Source of the DNA: Kosakonia oryzendophytica | GTDB taxonomy: Bacteria > Pseudomonadota > Gammaproteobacteria > Enterobacterales > Enterobacteriaceae | NCBI RefSeq assembly: GCF_900094925.1 | Contig: NZ_FMAY01000006.1 | Span: forward strand, 186,001-250,000 | Reading direction: 5' to 3' | DNA: 64,000 nucleotides | Part shown: positions 1 through 8,484 of the stretch, one piece after another | How the letters are laid out: each line of letters begins with the position of its first letter | Position numbering within the stretch: the stretch's first letter is position 1 | The notes under the pieces: model-generated | The model's database searches: none | The model's input: the letters and a program-made list of their open reading frames with translations, nothing else | Told to the model about the DNA's origin: nothing | Position numbers and translations under genes: made by a program

Positions 1-2430
1 CATCCGCTGTATGATTTCCCGGCGATTGAAGTGTTACCCGACGGCGCGATCTGGCGCTATGAGTACAACCTGGCGGGGGATGTGGTGGCGCTGACCGACC
101 CGGAAGGCGGTGTCACCCGCTTTGAGTGGAACGATCAGGGCGATTTAACCCGCCGCATCGATGCGCTGGAGAACAGCCACCGGTTCTGGTGGGACGAGCT
201 GGGGCAATTGATCCGCGAAGAGGATTGCTCGGGTTACCAGAGCCGCCGCCAGTACGACACCGCAGGCCGGCTTGTGTCTGTGACCGATCCGCTGGGCAAT
301 ACCGAGCGTTACCGCTGGAGCGCGGCGTCGCGCCTGCAAACTTTTGTGCGCGCCGATGGCCGCGAGACGTTGTTCAAGTACAACAAAGCCGGGTTACTGT
401 GCGGGCAGAACATTGACGGCATGCTGGAGCGCAACGTCACGCTGAATGCGCGCGGCCAGGTCATCGAAGTGGTGGATTCTGCCGGGCAGGTCACCCGTTT
501 TGCCTTTAACCGCGCTGGCCGCCTGGTCACGCTGACCAATGCCAACAATCAGCAGTGGCGTTTTGATTACACCGCCACCGGGCTGCTGACCCGCCAGCAG
601 GATTACGCCGGGCGGCAGACCGAGTATCTGTACAACGCCGCGCAGCAGGTGGCGACGATGACCCGTCACCCTGCCCGCGGCAGTGCACTACCGCCGCAGG
701 TGGTGAACTACGAGTACGACGCACTCGGGCGCATGGTGGCGCGGGAAACCGAACAGCACCGCACCGAGTACCGCTACAGTGCGCTGGCGACGGAAATCCG
801 CCGTTATGCCTACGGCGAGTGGCGTCAGTCGGTTATTGATATGCGCGAGCCGCAGAGTATCGATACCATCATCCTGACGCGCAACAAGCTCGGCGACCTG
901 GTCAGTGAAGAGAATGCGTCCGGCAAATACGAGCATCAGTACGATGCATTAAGCAACCTGAGTGCGACCACCTTCCCGGACGGGCGGCAGATGCAGTATC
1001 TGCGTTACGGCACCGGGCACCTGCTGGAGATGCAGCTTGTTTTCGGCGGTAAAACGCTGCCGGTGACGGGTTATCAGCGCGATAAACTGCACCGGGAGAC
1101 GCAGCGCACGCTGGGGTCGCTGGCACTGGATACGGAGTATGACGTTGCCGGGCGCATCACGCAGCGCCGCTGCATGGACAATGTGCGTGACCGGCTGGTG
1201 TTTGAGCGGCGTTACCAGTGGGACCGCGCCGACCAGATTATCCGCCAGATGTACACCGACGGCGCACCGGCGACCCCGGCGGAGAAATACCGTCAGTCGC
1301 TGTGGGGTTACGATGCGGCAGGGCGCATGACGCAGAGCCTTCAGCCTGGCGGGGAAGAGCGTTTCTGGTATGACGCGGCGGATAACCGCACGACACCGGA
1401 TTTGCAGCCGGTGTGGGACAACCTGTTAAAACGGCTGGACGGTGTGCGCCGGGAGTATGACGGCTTTGGCCGGATGACGGAGCGCCACGACAGCCATCGC
1501 GGCATCACACAGCGTTTCAGCTACGACGATGAGCAGCGCATCAGCACGGTGGTGATTGAGGGTGACCCTGAGTTCACCCGGGCGGAGTACCGTTACGATG
1601 CCCTGGGCCGCCGTACGGAGAAACAGGTGTGGCGACGCCATGCCCGTAAACCGGAACGCACGCAGTACGCGTGGTCGGGTTTACAGATGGTGGGCGAGCG
1701 CAGCGACAGCGACCCGGATGCGGCGGTGCAGTATGTCTACACGGAAAACAGCTACGAGCCGCTGGCGCGCATCGACAGCCGTCAGCAGCACGCTGAGGTG
1801 TACTGGTATCACACGGAAATCAACGGCCTGCCGGAGAAAGTGACCGACAGCCGCGGTGAAATCGTGTGGCACGGGACCTCCACCGCCTGGGGACGCAGCC
1901 AGCGCGAAAGCGTGCATGCGGAGTGGGACGTGCCGCAGAACCTGCGTTTCCAGGGGCAGTACCTGGACCGCGAAACGGGACTGCACTACAACACCTTCCG
2001 CTACTATGACCCCACCGGGGGCTGCTACACCCAGATGGACCCCATCGGGCTGCAGGGTGGGCTGAACACCTATACGTATGTTGTGGATCCGCTGGGATGG
2101 GTGGACCCGTTGGGGTTGAGTCGGGTGTGCTCATTGAAGAAACCTCCCAAAAAACCTCTTTCAAGGAAAGAGCTCGATGCAATGAATAAATCAATTAATG
2201 ATATCCTTGATGGTAAAGGCATTATTCGTTCTGACGGGGCTGGTGGTCAAAAAATATTCCAGGGAAGAGGTAAAAATGCTGGTTGGAAGGGAGCTAAAGA
2301 ATGGGAGGTAATTAAAGGGAATAATGACATGAGAATATTGACTCTTGATTTGGGAAATGGGAAAACTAAATTTGGTTTTAGCCCAGATCATTATGAAAGA
2401 ATATTCGATGTTATAGTTGATGGTATGTAG
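1..2430 (+). CDS. Rhs-family polymorphic toxin, C-terminal part (5' end outside window)
   Basis: The frame is open from base 1, so the gene starts upstream; GTG 31 is only the first start-like codon inside the window. About 700 residues are tandem YD repeats of the type YDALGRMV or YDAAGRMTQS, which in Rhs proteins build a shell around the toxin. The core ends with the conserved hallmark PIGLQGGLNTYTYV followed by DPLGWVDPLGL (to about base 2118). The last ~105 residues form a variable tip that I cannot assign to a toxin family; it is rich in Lys and Gly and includes WKGAKEWEV and KFGFSPDHYERIF. GC content drops sharply at the tip, as expected for exchanged toxin cassettes. Rhs proteins are usually delivered by type VI secretion; no secretion gene is in this window. 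Confidence 0.93.
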   Translation, partial: HPLYDFPAIEVLPDGAIWRYEYNLAGDVVALTDPEGGVTRFEWNDQGDLTRRIDALENSHRFWWDELGQLIREEDCSGYQSRRQYDTAGRLVSVTDPLGNTERYRWSAASRLQTFVRADGRETLFKYNKAGLLCGQNIDGMLERNVTLNARGQVIEVVDSAGQVTRFAFNRAGRLVTLTNANNQQWRFDYTATGLLTRQQDYAGRQTEYLYNAAQQVATMTRHPARGSALPPQVVNYEYDALGRMVARETEQHRTEYRYSALATEIRRYAYGEWRQSVIDMREPQSIDTIILTRNKLGDLVSEENASGKYEHQYDALSNLSATTFPDGRQMQYLRYGTGHLLEMQLVFGGKTLPVTGYQRDKLHRETQRTLGSLALDTEYDVAGRITQRRCMDNVRDRLVFERRYQWDRADQIIRQMYTDGAPATPAEKYRQSLWGYDAAGRMTQSLQPGGEERFWYDAADNRTTPDLQPVWDNLLKRLDGVRREYDGFGRMTERHDSHRGITQRFSYDDEQRISTVVIEGDPEFTRAEYRYDALGRRTEKQVWRRHARKPERTQYAWSGLQMVGERSDSDPDAAVQYVYTENSYEPLARIDSRQQHAEVYWYHTEINGLPEKVTDSRGEIVWHGTSTAWGRSQRESVHAEWDVPQNLRFQGQYLDRETGLHYNTFRYYDPTGGCYTQMDPIGLQGGLNTYTYVVDPLGWVDPLGLSRVCSLKKPPKKPLSRKELDAMNKSINDILDGKGIIRSDGAGGQKIFQGRGKNAGWKGAKEWEVIKGNNDMRILTLDLGNGKTKFGFSPDHYERIFDVIVDGM

Positions 2431-2459
2431 TTTTAATATTATTAAATAAGGGGCTTCCA

Positions 2460-3164
2460 ATGGAATATTTATATAAAATATATGATGAATCTGGAAATAT
2501 CATCCTTTCCTGTCATGATTTGATTGAGTGTCAGGATTTTTCAAGAATTGGCGATGCTTACTTATTCGCTCTTAATGGCCTATCGAAAAATGATGTTGAT
2601 TTTTCGATAGGCGATCAGGTCTATCGATTGGAATGCGCTGATTATAATGGGAGATTAGATTTCGATTTTACTGTAAAGAAAATAATAAAATCTAATGGGA
2701 CAATTTATCTGTATCTAATCGTTATGAATAGTATGTATGAAATCGGTGTACTTTCATTATTAAAAGTACATAATAGTAGTAATGAAAGGTTCTGGTTGGA
2801 CTTGGTTAAAGAGTCCAAAAGAGTTTATATCTCTGCATGTTATATGATTAATGGAGTGAGAGATTCTTTAGAAAAAAACACTATTATAATTGAAGGTAAA
2901 TATATACATGATTACTATTCCTTCTACTGTGAGTTTGGTTATGCATTCTTTGGTATCTTTGGTTATGTGGGGAAAAATCTAGATGCATTCGATGATTGCA
3001 TCGTTGAGCTTAAAAAAAATAGAGTCTCAATAGATATTATTTGGAAAGACAGCGAGCTTTCTTTTAAAGCTATTGATAACACAATTCCCAATGAAATTTA
3101 TACGCTATCTTCGTATGATATCGTTGAGATTCTTCGGGAACATTGCAATTTAACTCTCCAGTAA
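2460..3164 (+). CDS. putative immunity protein for the upstream Rhs tip (234 aa)
   Basis: The gene lies 29 bp after the rhs stop, with AAGGGG about 6 bases before the ATG. It is AT-rich like the toxin tip, unlike the GC-rich rhs core. The protein is predicted soluble, with no signal peptide or clear membrane segment, and is acidic with many Asp, Tyr and Ile residues. I do not recognise its family. The immunity role is inferred only from position: Rhs tips are almost always followed directly by their cognate immunity gene. Confidence 0.75.
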   Translation: MEYLYKIYDESGNIILSCHDLIECQDFSRIGDAYLFALNGLSKNDVDFSIGDQVYRLECADYNGRLDFDFTVKKIIKSNGTIYLYLIVMNSMYEIGVLSLLKVHNSSNERFWLDLVKESKRVYISACYMINGVRDSLEKNTIIIEGKYIHDYYSFYCEFGYAFFGIFGYVGKNLDAFDDCIVELKKNRVSIDIIWKDSELSFKAIDNTIPNEIYTLSSYDIVEILREHCNLTLQ

Positions 3165-3297
3165 GAGTTAACATTTCTAATAAATTTGTTATGAGGAGGA
3201 CTGAAGTTTCTATATCATCCATTTTGGATGATATAACGTAAAGTAACAGAGTGAACATTGGATTTGGCTTTATTAATATTCTGGCGAGGATGTATAT

Positions 3298-3426
3298 TTG
3301 GATGTTAGAATTAAGGCTTTTATTTGTGTCGATAAAAACACTTGTTCTATGCTGCTTTCCGGCATAGATTATGAAGTACGGCTGGAATTAGCTGATGAGC
3401 AAATGTTTTTAAGTGGCTATGAATAA
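3298..3426 (+). CDS. small TTG-start ORF (42 aa), translationally coupled to the next gene
   Basis: The ORF starts with TTG at 3298, with GCGAGGA ending 7 bases upstream, and ends in TAA at 3424-3426. This stop overlaps the ATG of the next gene (TAATG), the classic sign of translational coupling. The peptide has an ordinary protein-like composition: it begins LDVRIKAFICVDKNTCSML and ends DEQMFLSGYE. It could be a small immunity-related protein, or the surviving 3' end of an older immunity gene whose 5' part was lost (a TAA lies in frame at 3274). Function unknown. Confidence 0.5.
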   Translation: MDVRIKAFICVDKNTCSMLLSGIDYEVRLELADEQMFLSGYE

Positions 3427-3749
3427 TGAAAAATGATGAAGGTTTGATTCTCTCAAGAGAAGAGATTAACACATTGATTAACGCAATCATTTATCTGAAA
3501 TTAACATGTCAGGAGACTGGTTCATTATTGTATGCGGGGAGTCCGTTAATCAATTCAGCTCTCGATAAATTTTTAGTGATGTATGGTTACAAATCTGACT
3601 GGGAAAAGGTTTTTGAAAACCTTCCAGAGGTTAATAAGAAAGTAGTGTTCAACAAAATTTTAGCTTCTGAAAAGGAAAGTGGTGCTCTTTTAGACGAAAA
3701 AATAAAGGATTTAATCATTAACTATTGTCTTCATCCATATAAAATTTAA
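3426..3749 (+). CDS. hypothetical protein, putative orphan immunity protein (107 aa)
   Basis: This 107-residue, mostly helical soluble protein lacks a signal peptide. The ATG overlaps the stop of the 42-residue ORF before it, so the two are probably translated as a pair. It lies between the first rhs/immunity pair and the displaced second rhs end, where orphan immunity genes from earlier tip exchanges are often left behind. No family recognised; the role is inferred from place only. Confidence 0.6.
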   Translation: MKNDEGLILSREEINTLINAIIYLKLTCQETGSLLYAGSPLINSALDKFLVMYGYKSDWEKVFENLPEVNKKVVFNKILASEKESGALLDEKIKDLIINYCLHPYKI

Positions 3750-3899
3750 AGAAACTTTCGGGGATTTCTACCGGATTAATATCTACTTTTACCATGATAG
3801 ATCTATGAGCATGAGAGCATAAGCAACTTAACTCGACGACAAATCAGGTAGCGCTGCCGAAATAAGAAATCCTTCCGTTACTCTACTCGATATAAGTAG

Positions 3900-4629
3900 G
3901 CGGATAACCGCACGACACCGGATTTACAGCCGGTGTGGGACAACCTGTTAAAACGGCTGGACGGTGTGCGCCGGGAGTATGACGGCTTTGGCCGGATGAC
4001 GGAGCGCCAGGGGTATCACACAGCGTTTCAGCTACGACGATGAGCAGCGCATCAGCACGGTGGTGATTGAGGGTGACCCTGAGTTCACCCGGGCAGAATA
4101 CCGTTACGATGCCCTGGGCCGCCGTACGGAGAAACAGGTGTGGCGACGCCACGCCCGTAAACCGGAACGCACGCAGTACGCGTGGTCAGGCCTGCAGATG
4201 GTGGGCGAACGCAGCGACAGCGACCCGGACGCAGCCGTGCAGTATGTCTACACGGAAAACAGTTACGAGCCGCTGGCCCGTATCGACAGCCAGCAGCAGC
4301 ACGCGGAGATGTACTGGTATCACACGGAAATCAACGGCCTGCCGGAGAAAGTAACCGACAGCCGTGGTGAAATCGTGTGGCGCGGCACCTCCACCGCCTG
4401 GGGACGCAGTCAGCACGAAAGCGTGCATGCGGAGTGGGACGTGCCGCAGAACCTGCGCTTCCAGGGACAGTACCTGGACCGCGAAACGGGACTGCACTAC
4501 AACACCTTCCGTTACTATGACCCCACCGGGGGCTGCTACACCCAGATGGACCCCATCGGGCTGCAGGGCGGGCTGAACACCTATACGTATGTTGTGGATC
4601 CGCTGGGATGGGTTGATCCGTTGGGGTTG
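3900..4629 (+). repeat. displaced duplicate of the rhs core 3' end
   Basis: This block repeats bases 1378-2118 nearly identically and stops at the same codon, just after DPLGL, beyond which the two copies share nothing. It carries an 11-base deletion near 4009 (in the stretch that encodes ERHDSHRGITQ in the intact copy), which shifts the frame. An in-frame TAG at 3897-3899 directly precedes the repeat. This is the usual structure of an orphan rhs tip left by recombination within the core. Confidence 0.93.
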
Positions 4630-4977
4630 GCTGGGTGTTCGTTACCATCAAAAGTCAATTTGACTCGTGGGGGAGTTCAACACGTTAAAGAGCGACACGT
4701 AGGAAATAAAATTGGCTGGGAGCATAAAAATAAATGGGTTATAGGTAACGCGGAATGGAAATCAACAGTTAGACATGTTTTCCGTAATCCAGATCGAATA
4801 ACACGTGATGGTTCTCGGTTCGTTTATGAAAAAACTTTATCGAAAGCGGTAGGACGAACCCCTGAAGGTGAAGTTTTGACAAAAGTTAGGGTTGTGGTTG
4901 AATCAAATGGTGATCTGGTTACTGCATTCCCGCAAAGTGTATTTAGGGATGCTAAAATAACAGATATGATATTGTGA
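4060..4977 (+). pseudogene. orphan Rhs C-terminus with a second toxin tip (305-aa ORF)
   Basis: The longest open frame begins at GTG 4060 inside the YD-repeat region, just after the 11-base deletion that breaks the frame of the duplicated core. It has no obvious ribosome binding site, so normal expression is doubtful. Residues to about 190 match the end of the upstream Rhs core. The remaining ~115 residues are a different toxin tip with GGVQHVKERHV early, then a helix, FRNPDRITRDG and VVVESNGDLVTAFPQ. That order of features resembles the BECR superfamily (barnase/EndoU/colicin/RelE-like RNases), which is my tentative assignment. It may act as a silent cassette that could replace the active tip by recombination through the 730-base repeat. 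Confidence 0.75.
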
Positions 4978-4984
4978 GGTAGTT

Positions 4985-5281
4985 ATGGCATTAGATTTAC
5001 ATATAAATGTTTCAGGTGAAATTTTTCATTTTGATATCAGCGAATCATTACACTCATCTATTTTTTCTAACAAGACAAGATGGAGTAGTCTAAAATATTT
5101 AAGAAAAATAAAAGATTATTACCGTGCTGACAGTATTTTTAAGGAAAATGATGCCATTTTATTTATTAATGAGTTAATTCAAATTTGTGAAGTTAATTCA
5201 CTGGAAGGAATAGATATAAAGGAAATAAAAAAAATAATAAATAATGGCGAAATGAAATACATAAGAGTTAGTAGCGATTAG
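4985..5281 (+). CDS. putative immunity protein of the orphan Rhs tip (98 aa)
   Basis: The ATG lies 8 bases after the orphan tip stop, with GAGG overlapping that stop as a ribosome binding site. The protein is small, AT-rich in its coding sequence and rich in Ile, Lys and Asp, with no signal peptide. The family is not recognised. By position it should neutralise the toxin tip encoded at about 4630-4977, and its intact frame suggests protection is still selected even though the toxin is displaced. Confidence 0.7.
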   Translation: MALDLHINVSGEIFHFDISESLHSSIFSNKTRWSSLKYLRKIKDYYRADSIFKENDAILFINELIQICEVNSLEGIDIKEIKKIINNGEMKYIRVSSD

Positions 5282-5886
5282 TAAACAACAGGTCGGAAGT
5301 AATTTCAACGATTTTTCCGGCCTAGTGTAAAGGCATGAGAGTATTTTACAGATCTCTTTAACTGCTTTTATATATAATCAAGTTGATTCTCCATTTTGCC
5401 GTTTTTTTGACATGATAGTAAATCAACTCTGCTCAAGTTAATTTTAACACAGTGTCCTTAACTTTTCGGTTTCTTTGAAAATTCTGATTTTTAGAACCTG
5501 CAGTAACCATCGACTGCTATTCAGCTTGATTTCCAGAACCATGAGATGGCAAAACTAGATATTAAAATATTTTACTCAGCCAATGGAGAATGGTCCGACT
5601 TTGTTACTGGGGGCAGAAAAGGGATACTTTCTCATACTCATGATGATGTAAGCTGACCTATGGTAGGAAACTCCGGAGCAGTAAGAGGCGGGAAATCGCC
5701 TATAGGTAGAGGGGAGGCAGGTGGCTATTTTTTCAGAAAAAGCAGCAGTTTTATTCGATAAGTTTAAGAAATAAGGTGTTAATGATGATAGATAAGTCGA
5801 AAATTATTGATGGGGAAACCATTGATAATAAAAAAGATAACAACCCAAGAATTATTTAACATGAAAGATGAAATTTTACATGGTGA
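5282..5886 (+). other. gene-poor AT-rich stretch with short ORF remnants
   Basis: About 600 bases hold no full gene. Short frames occur at 5546-5656 (36 aa, begins MAKLDIKIFYSANGEW) and 5660-5761 (33 aa, begins MVGNSGAVRGGK). A further short frame starts at 5784 or 5787 (about 24 aa, preceded by AAGGTG). Their compositions look protein-like, but none has both a strong ribosome binding site and a plausible length. I read this as the decayed remains of further toxin-tip or immunity genes. Confidence 0.5.
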
Positions 5887-6273
5887 ATGCATAACATGAT
5901 CGAAAATGAAAAGCCACAAGATGGTTTGTTATTTGTAGATGAAAATAATCCAAATGACTTTATCATATTTAATTTTTATACTTGGGTATCTATTATTAAA
6001 GGGATCATGGTTTTTTATGGTCAAAAAACTGAAGATGAGGCGCAAAGAATAATTAATAATACGCCTCTGTTTACCCGTCCACCCCAAAATTATCTTGAAG
6101 CATCTTTGTTAGGTCATGAAGAAGAGTACTATTGGGCTATGGTCATGTCGCATGGCGAACGTTTTTTTGATAAAGGATACAGTTACACTGCACCAGAGGG
6201 TTACCTTGCATGGGAGGATAACTATATACAAGAACATAACCTTGCCAAAGCATCGTTATTTTTTAATGATTGA
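5887..6273 (+). CDS. hypothetical protein, putative orphan immunity protein (128 aa)
   Basis: This is a soluble acidic protein of about 128 residues (125 if ATG 5896 is used). Aromatic-rich segments include FIIFNFYTWVSIIKG and the central EEYYWAMVMSHGERFF. No strong ribosome binding site precedes either ATG. The gene sits in the same AT-rich accessory block behind the orphan rhs end. The family is not recognised; immunity or toxin-neighbour function is inferred from location. Confidence 0.6.
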   Translation: MHNMIENEKPQDGLLFVDENNPNDFIIFNFYTWVSIIKGIMVFYGQKTEDEAQRIINNTPLFTRPPQNYLEASLLGHEEEYYWAMVMSHGERFFDKGYSYTAPEGYLAWEDNYIQEHNLAKASLFFND

Positions 6274-6297
6274 TTTATGATGTTTTAGCGGACTTTT

Positions 6298-6414
6298 ATG
6301 TTACGGTTTCCACCGTGCTGCTGCGGCAACAGCTTGCATCTGCCCGATGAGCTCGGTGTTGGATGGTGCAAGGAATGTCTCAGAAATACCGAAAAAAATC
6401 AGGTGAAGCCATGA
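6298..6414 (+). CDS. 38-aa cysteine-rich mini-protein overlapping the next gene (ATGA)
   Basis: ATG 6298 opens a 38-codon frame whose TGA (6412-6414) overlaps the ATG at 6411 of the next gene. The peptide contains CCCGN near residue 7 and GWCKEC near residue 26, an arrangement compatible with a four-Cys zinc-ribbon-like knuckle. Coupling with the downstream gene argues that it is real. The ribosome binding site before 6298 is poor. It could also be the decayed end of a longer gene. Confidence 0.45.
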   Translation: MLRFPPCCCGNSLHLPDELGVGWCKECLRNTEKNQVKP

Positions 6415-6884
6415 ATATCTCCAGATTAGCCGTAGATCGCTTGCTGAAAATTAACTGGTTCATAAATTTAGGAAAGCCTACTGTTTTATATCATGCAACG
6501 CAGCTTACTGATGAAAATGCGTTTATTAAAGAGATTGCCAGTGGGGATTGGGAAGACACCACCCTTGAGGCACGGAATGAAATAACGGGGCATTTAGCCA
6601 AAAAACACAGTAATGACTATCAAGAATGGAATACTCTTGCCAGAGAAGCCCAGGGAATTATCGATACTGAAATTACCCCGCTAGTGACAAATAATGAAGT
6701 GGTTCAACATGTTATTCTGGATAATATTAAATGGGACTTGATTAATTATTTGATGGAAGATGCGTATAAAAAACATTTAAAGGGTAGTCTCTTCTTTGAG
6801 TCGCTTATTAATATCTATGAACATGGGCATATTCCCTGCGGCTGGAATGGAAAATGGCCAGTGGGTAAGCTGATAATCTATTAA
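6411..6884 (+). CDS. hypothetical protein in immunity island (157 aa)
   Basis: I chose ATG 6411 (MNISRLAVDRLL) because AGGTGAAGCC lies directly before it and because it overlaps the preceding mini-ORF in an ATGA junction; the longer frame from 6363 has no such site. The protein is soluble and helical, with Trp-rich patches (GDWEDTTLEAR, GWNGKWPVG near the C-terminus). No family recognised. Its place among putative immunity genes suggests an accessory role in toxin protection, but nothing in the sequence proves it. Confidence 0.65.
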   Translation: MNISRLAVDRLLKINWFINLGKPTVLYHATQLTDENAFIKEIASGDWEDTTLEARNEITGHLAKKHSNDYQEWNTLAREAQGIIDTEITPLVTNNEVVQHVILDNIKWDLINYLMEDAYKKHLKGSLFFESLINIYEHGHIPCGWNGKWPVGKLIIY

Positions 6885-7059
6885 TATCATCATATTTATG
6901 AAAGATGGAATGTCTAAGCCGTTAAAATGCGTACGCGATGCAAGGAGACATGTCGGCTTTTGGCTCTTTGCCAGAGCAGCGTCATCCTCATCTACGGGCA
7001 TGCATCGACCGTAGCCAGTAATACGGGTTAATTTATTGGTCTCATTCAGGGGAGTAAAT

Positions 7060-7401
7060 ATGACGAGCAATAAACGGTGGTTGAGTTTTATCCTGGCGGA
7101 AGAGGGGACGTTCGACGCGCTACTTTGCAAATTCGAACGTGCTTTTCAACAGCCGCTCATCTGTCGTGATGATAAAGGGCGCTATATCGCCCGTGCGGTC
7201 TGTCAGGACTTTGAAATCCAGGTTATCGATAAACAGGACCGACTGAGTGAATTGCTGTGCGACGAACACTATGTTCTGGATGTGATTATCGCTTCTGATG
7301 ACCACTTCAATGAAGCGTTTGAGGCACGGATTAAAGCGCTGTTATCTGATCACGCAATACAGTGGACGAGACGACGTTGGGCTCCGCATTCTTTATCCTA
7401 A
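7060..7401 (+). CDS. hypothetical protein in immunity island (113 aa)
   Basis: ATG 7060 is preceded by AGGGGAGT at the right distance, better than the upstream GTG at 7036. The protein begins MTSNKRWLSFILAEEGTF and appears to be a small alpha/beta domain with alternating hydrophobic strands (FEIQVID, YVLDVIIASDD). GC content rises here compared with 2100-6900. Family not recognised. It is the first gene of the long run of short same-strand genes that ends at 16155. Confidence 0.7.
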   Translation: MTSNKRWLSFILAEEGTFDALLCKFERAFQQPLICRDDKGRYIARAVCQDFEIQVIDKQDRLSELLCDEHYVLDVIIASDDHFNEAFEARIKALLSDHAIQWTRRRWAPHSLS

Positions 7402-7498
7402 TCTCCGGGCTACTACGTGGTGAATATCATTATCCACACATCACTGTGTTGTTGTTATTCTGCGCAACACACGATCAACGCGCTTTAGTTCAGGGGGT

Positions 7499-7603
7499 AT
7501 GCGTGTAAGGAGCCTGAATGACGCACGATTTTTTAAATTTCACCCTCATTATCGCCAGGTCACCTTACTGATCGAGGGCGCAGGTGCGGAAAATCTGTTG
7601 TGA
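7499..7603 (+). CDS. possible 34-aa small ORF or gene remnant
   Basis: ATG 7499 follows CAGGGGGT and opens a frame to TGA 7601 with a protein-like middle (ARFFKFHPHYRQVTLL). An alternative ATG at 7516 with AGGAG before it gives only a 17-residue frame. I think this is more likely the 3' remnant of a truncated gene than a functional peptide; the 275-base gap between neighbours otherwise holds nothing clear. Confidence 0.25.
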   Translation: MRVRSLNDARFFKFHPHYRQVTLLIEGAGAENLL

Positions 7604-7676
7604 TAAAACCGCGGTAAGATAGCGGTACGCTTTATCATCGGTCTCAACATCGTAGAGAACGGATAAGGAGCACAGC

Positions 7677-7925
7677 ATGTGTGAAGAACATTTCCCGGTA
7701 AATAACCGGGAGGAACTACTAACCCTGATACAGGCATTAGCAACCGATGCCCGACATTCACCTGAAGCGTGGCAAAATAAAAGCGTTGCGGATTATCTTG
7801 AGGCCATGGCGTCGTGGATGGAAGATATGGACGGTTATTACAAAAACAGGCAGTTGCCGCTTCCCCAGAATATTAGCTGGGGCGTTTTTGCCGATGTATT
7901 AATGGCTGCTAAAAGCTATGAATAA
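7677..7925 (+). CDS. small acidic protein, DUF7660-like (82 aa)
   Basis: The start ATG follows AAGGAG at the usual spacing. The 82-residue protein has a W-x-N segment (AWQNKSVADYLEAMASWM), a DGYYKN segment and a C-terminal WGVFADVLMAAKSYE. This pattern fits the small family I recall as DUF7660, whose members often lie in bacterial toxin/immunity neighbourhoods; the assignment is from memory and unverified. Cytoplasmic, no membrane segments. Confidence 0.7.
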   Translation: MCEEHFPVNNREELLTLIQALATDARHSPEAWQNKSVADYLEAMASWMEDMDGYYKNRQLPLPQNISWGVFADVLMAAKSYE

Positions 7926-7973
7926 CCCTCCGTTGGCATTTTATAGCTGCGCCTTCACCTCAAAGGATACCTG

Positions 7974-8417
7974 ATGGAGACGACATTTACTTTTGTCACC
8001 GGCACGGCGACGTTGGCGATTTTTGACCTGGCTTGTTTGCAGCATCGGGTCAGTGATGATGCTGATTGGTGGAGCATTCCTGAAGATGAAATAGAAGAAA
8101 TTAATCGCGGGAATGCGCTGTTTCTTAATCTGGGTGAGGACGGTGAATACCGCGTGATCATCAGGGATGATCTCGATGACACCTGCGCCTCGCTGTCGCT
8201 GCGCGTTCCGTCCGGCAGGGTGTTTATTGGCGCAGGCGAAGATACTTCCGGCGGCGATCTTGAACCTGACGGCTCAGCGGTAATGGCTGGCATATTTTTG
8301 CCCCTTCCGGTGGGCTGTTATAGGGTCCGTTACAGCAAATCACAGTCGCAAATATCGCTGTCCTTCACCCCCGTCGAGGGCGCATCAAATGATATTCAGG
8401 ATCTACTGAGAATATAA
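7974..8417 (+). CDS. Rhs-neighbourhood hypothetical protein, possibly DUF6386-like (147 aa)
   Basis: The protein is beta-rich and acidic, with DADWWSIPEDE near residue 40, a NLGEDGEYRV strand pair and a C-terminal beta region (YRVRYSKSQSQISLSF). The start is supported by AAGGATACCTG before the ATG. I recall similar proteins near enterobacterial Rhs loci under the name DUF6386, but cannot confirm it here. It has no signal peptide, so it acts in the cytoplasm; immunity-type binding is the most plausible role. Confidence 0.65.
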   Translation: METTFTFVTGTATLAIFDLACLQHRVSDDADWWSIPEDEIEEINRGNALFLNLGEDGEYRVIIRDDLDDTCASLSLRVPSGRVFIGAGEDTSGGDLEPDGSAVMAGIFLPLPVGCYRVRYSKSQSQISLSFTPVEGASNDIQDLLRI

Positions 8418-8484
8418 ATACCCGGCTTGTGCCGTTGCGGCAAAAACGAAACCCTTGGGTCTGTAACTAACAGGGAGAAAAGAC

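Noticed and set aside
3900-4629. Insertion sequence or transposon end
   Set aside because: The repeat is part of the rhs core, has no transposase or terminal inverted repeats, and ends at the tip junction.
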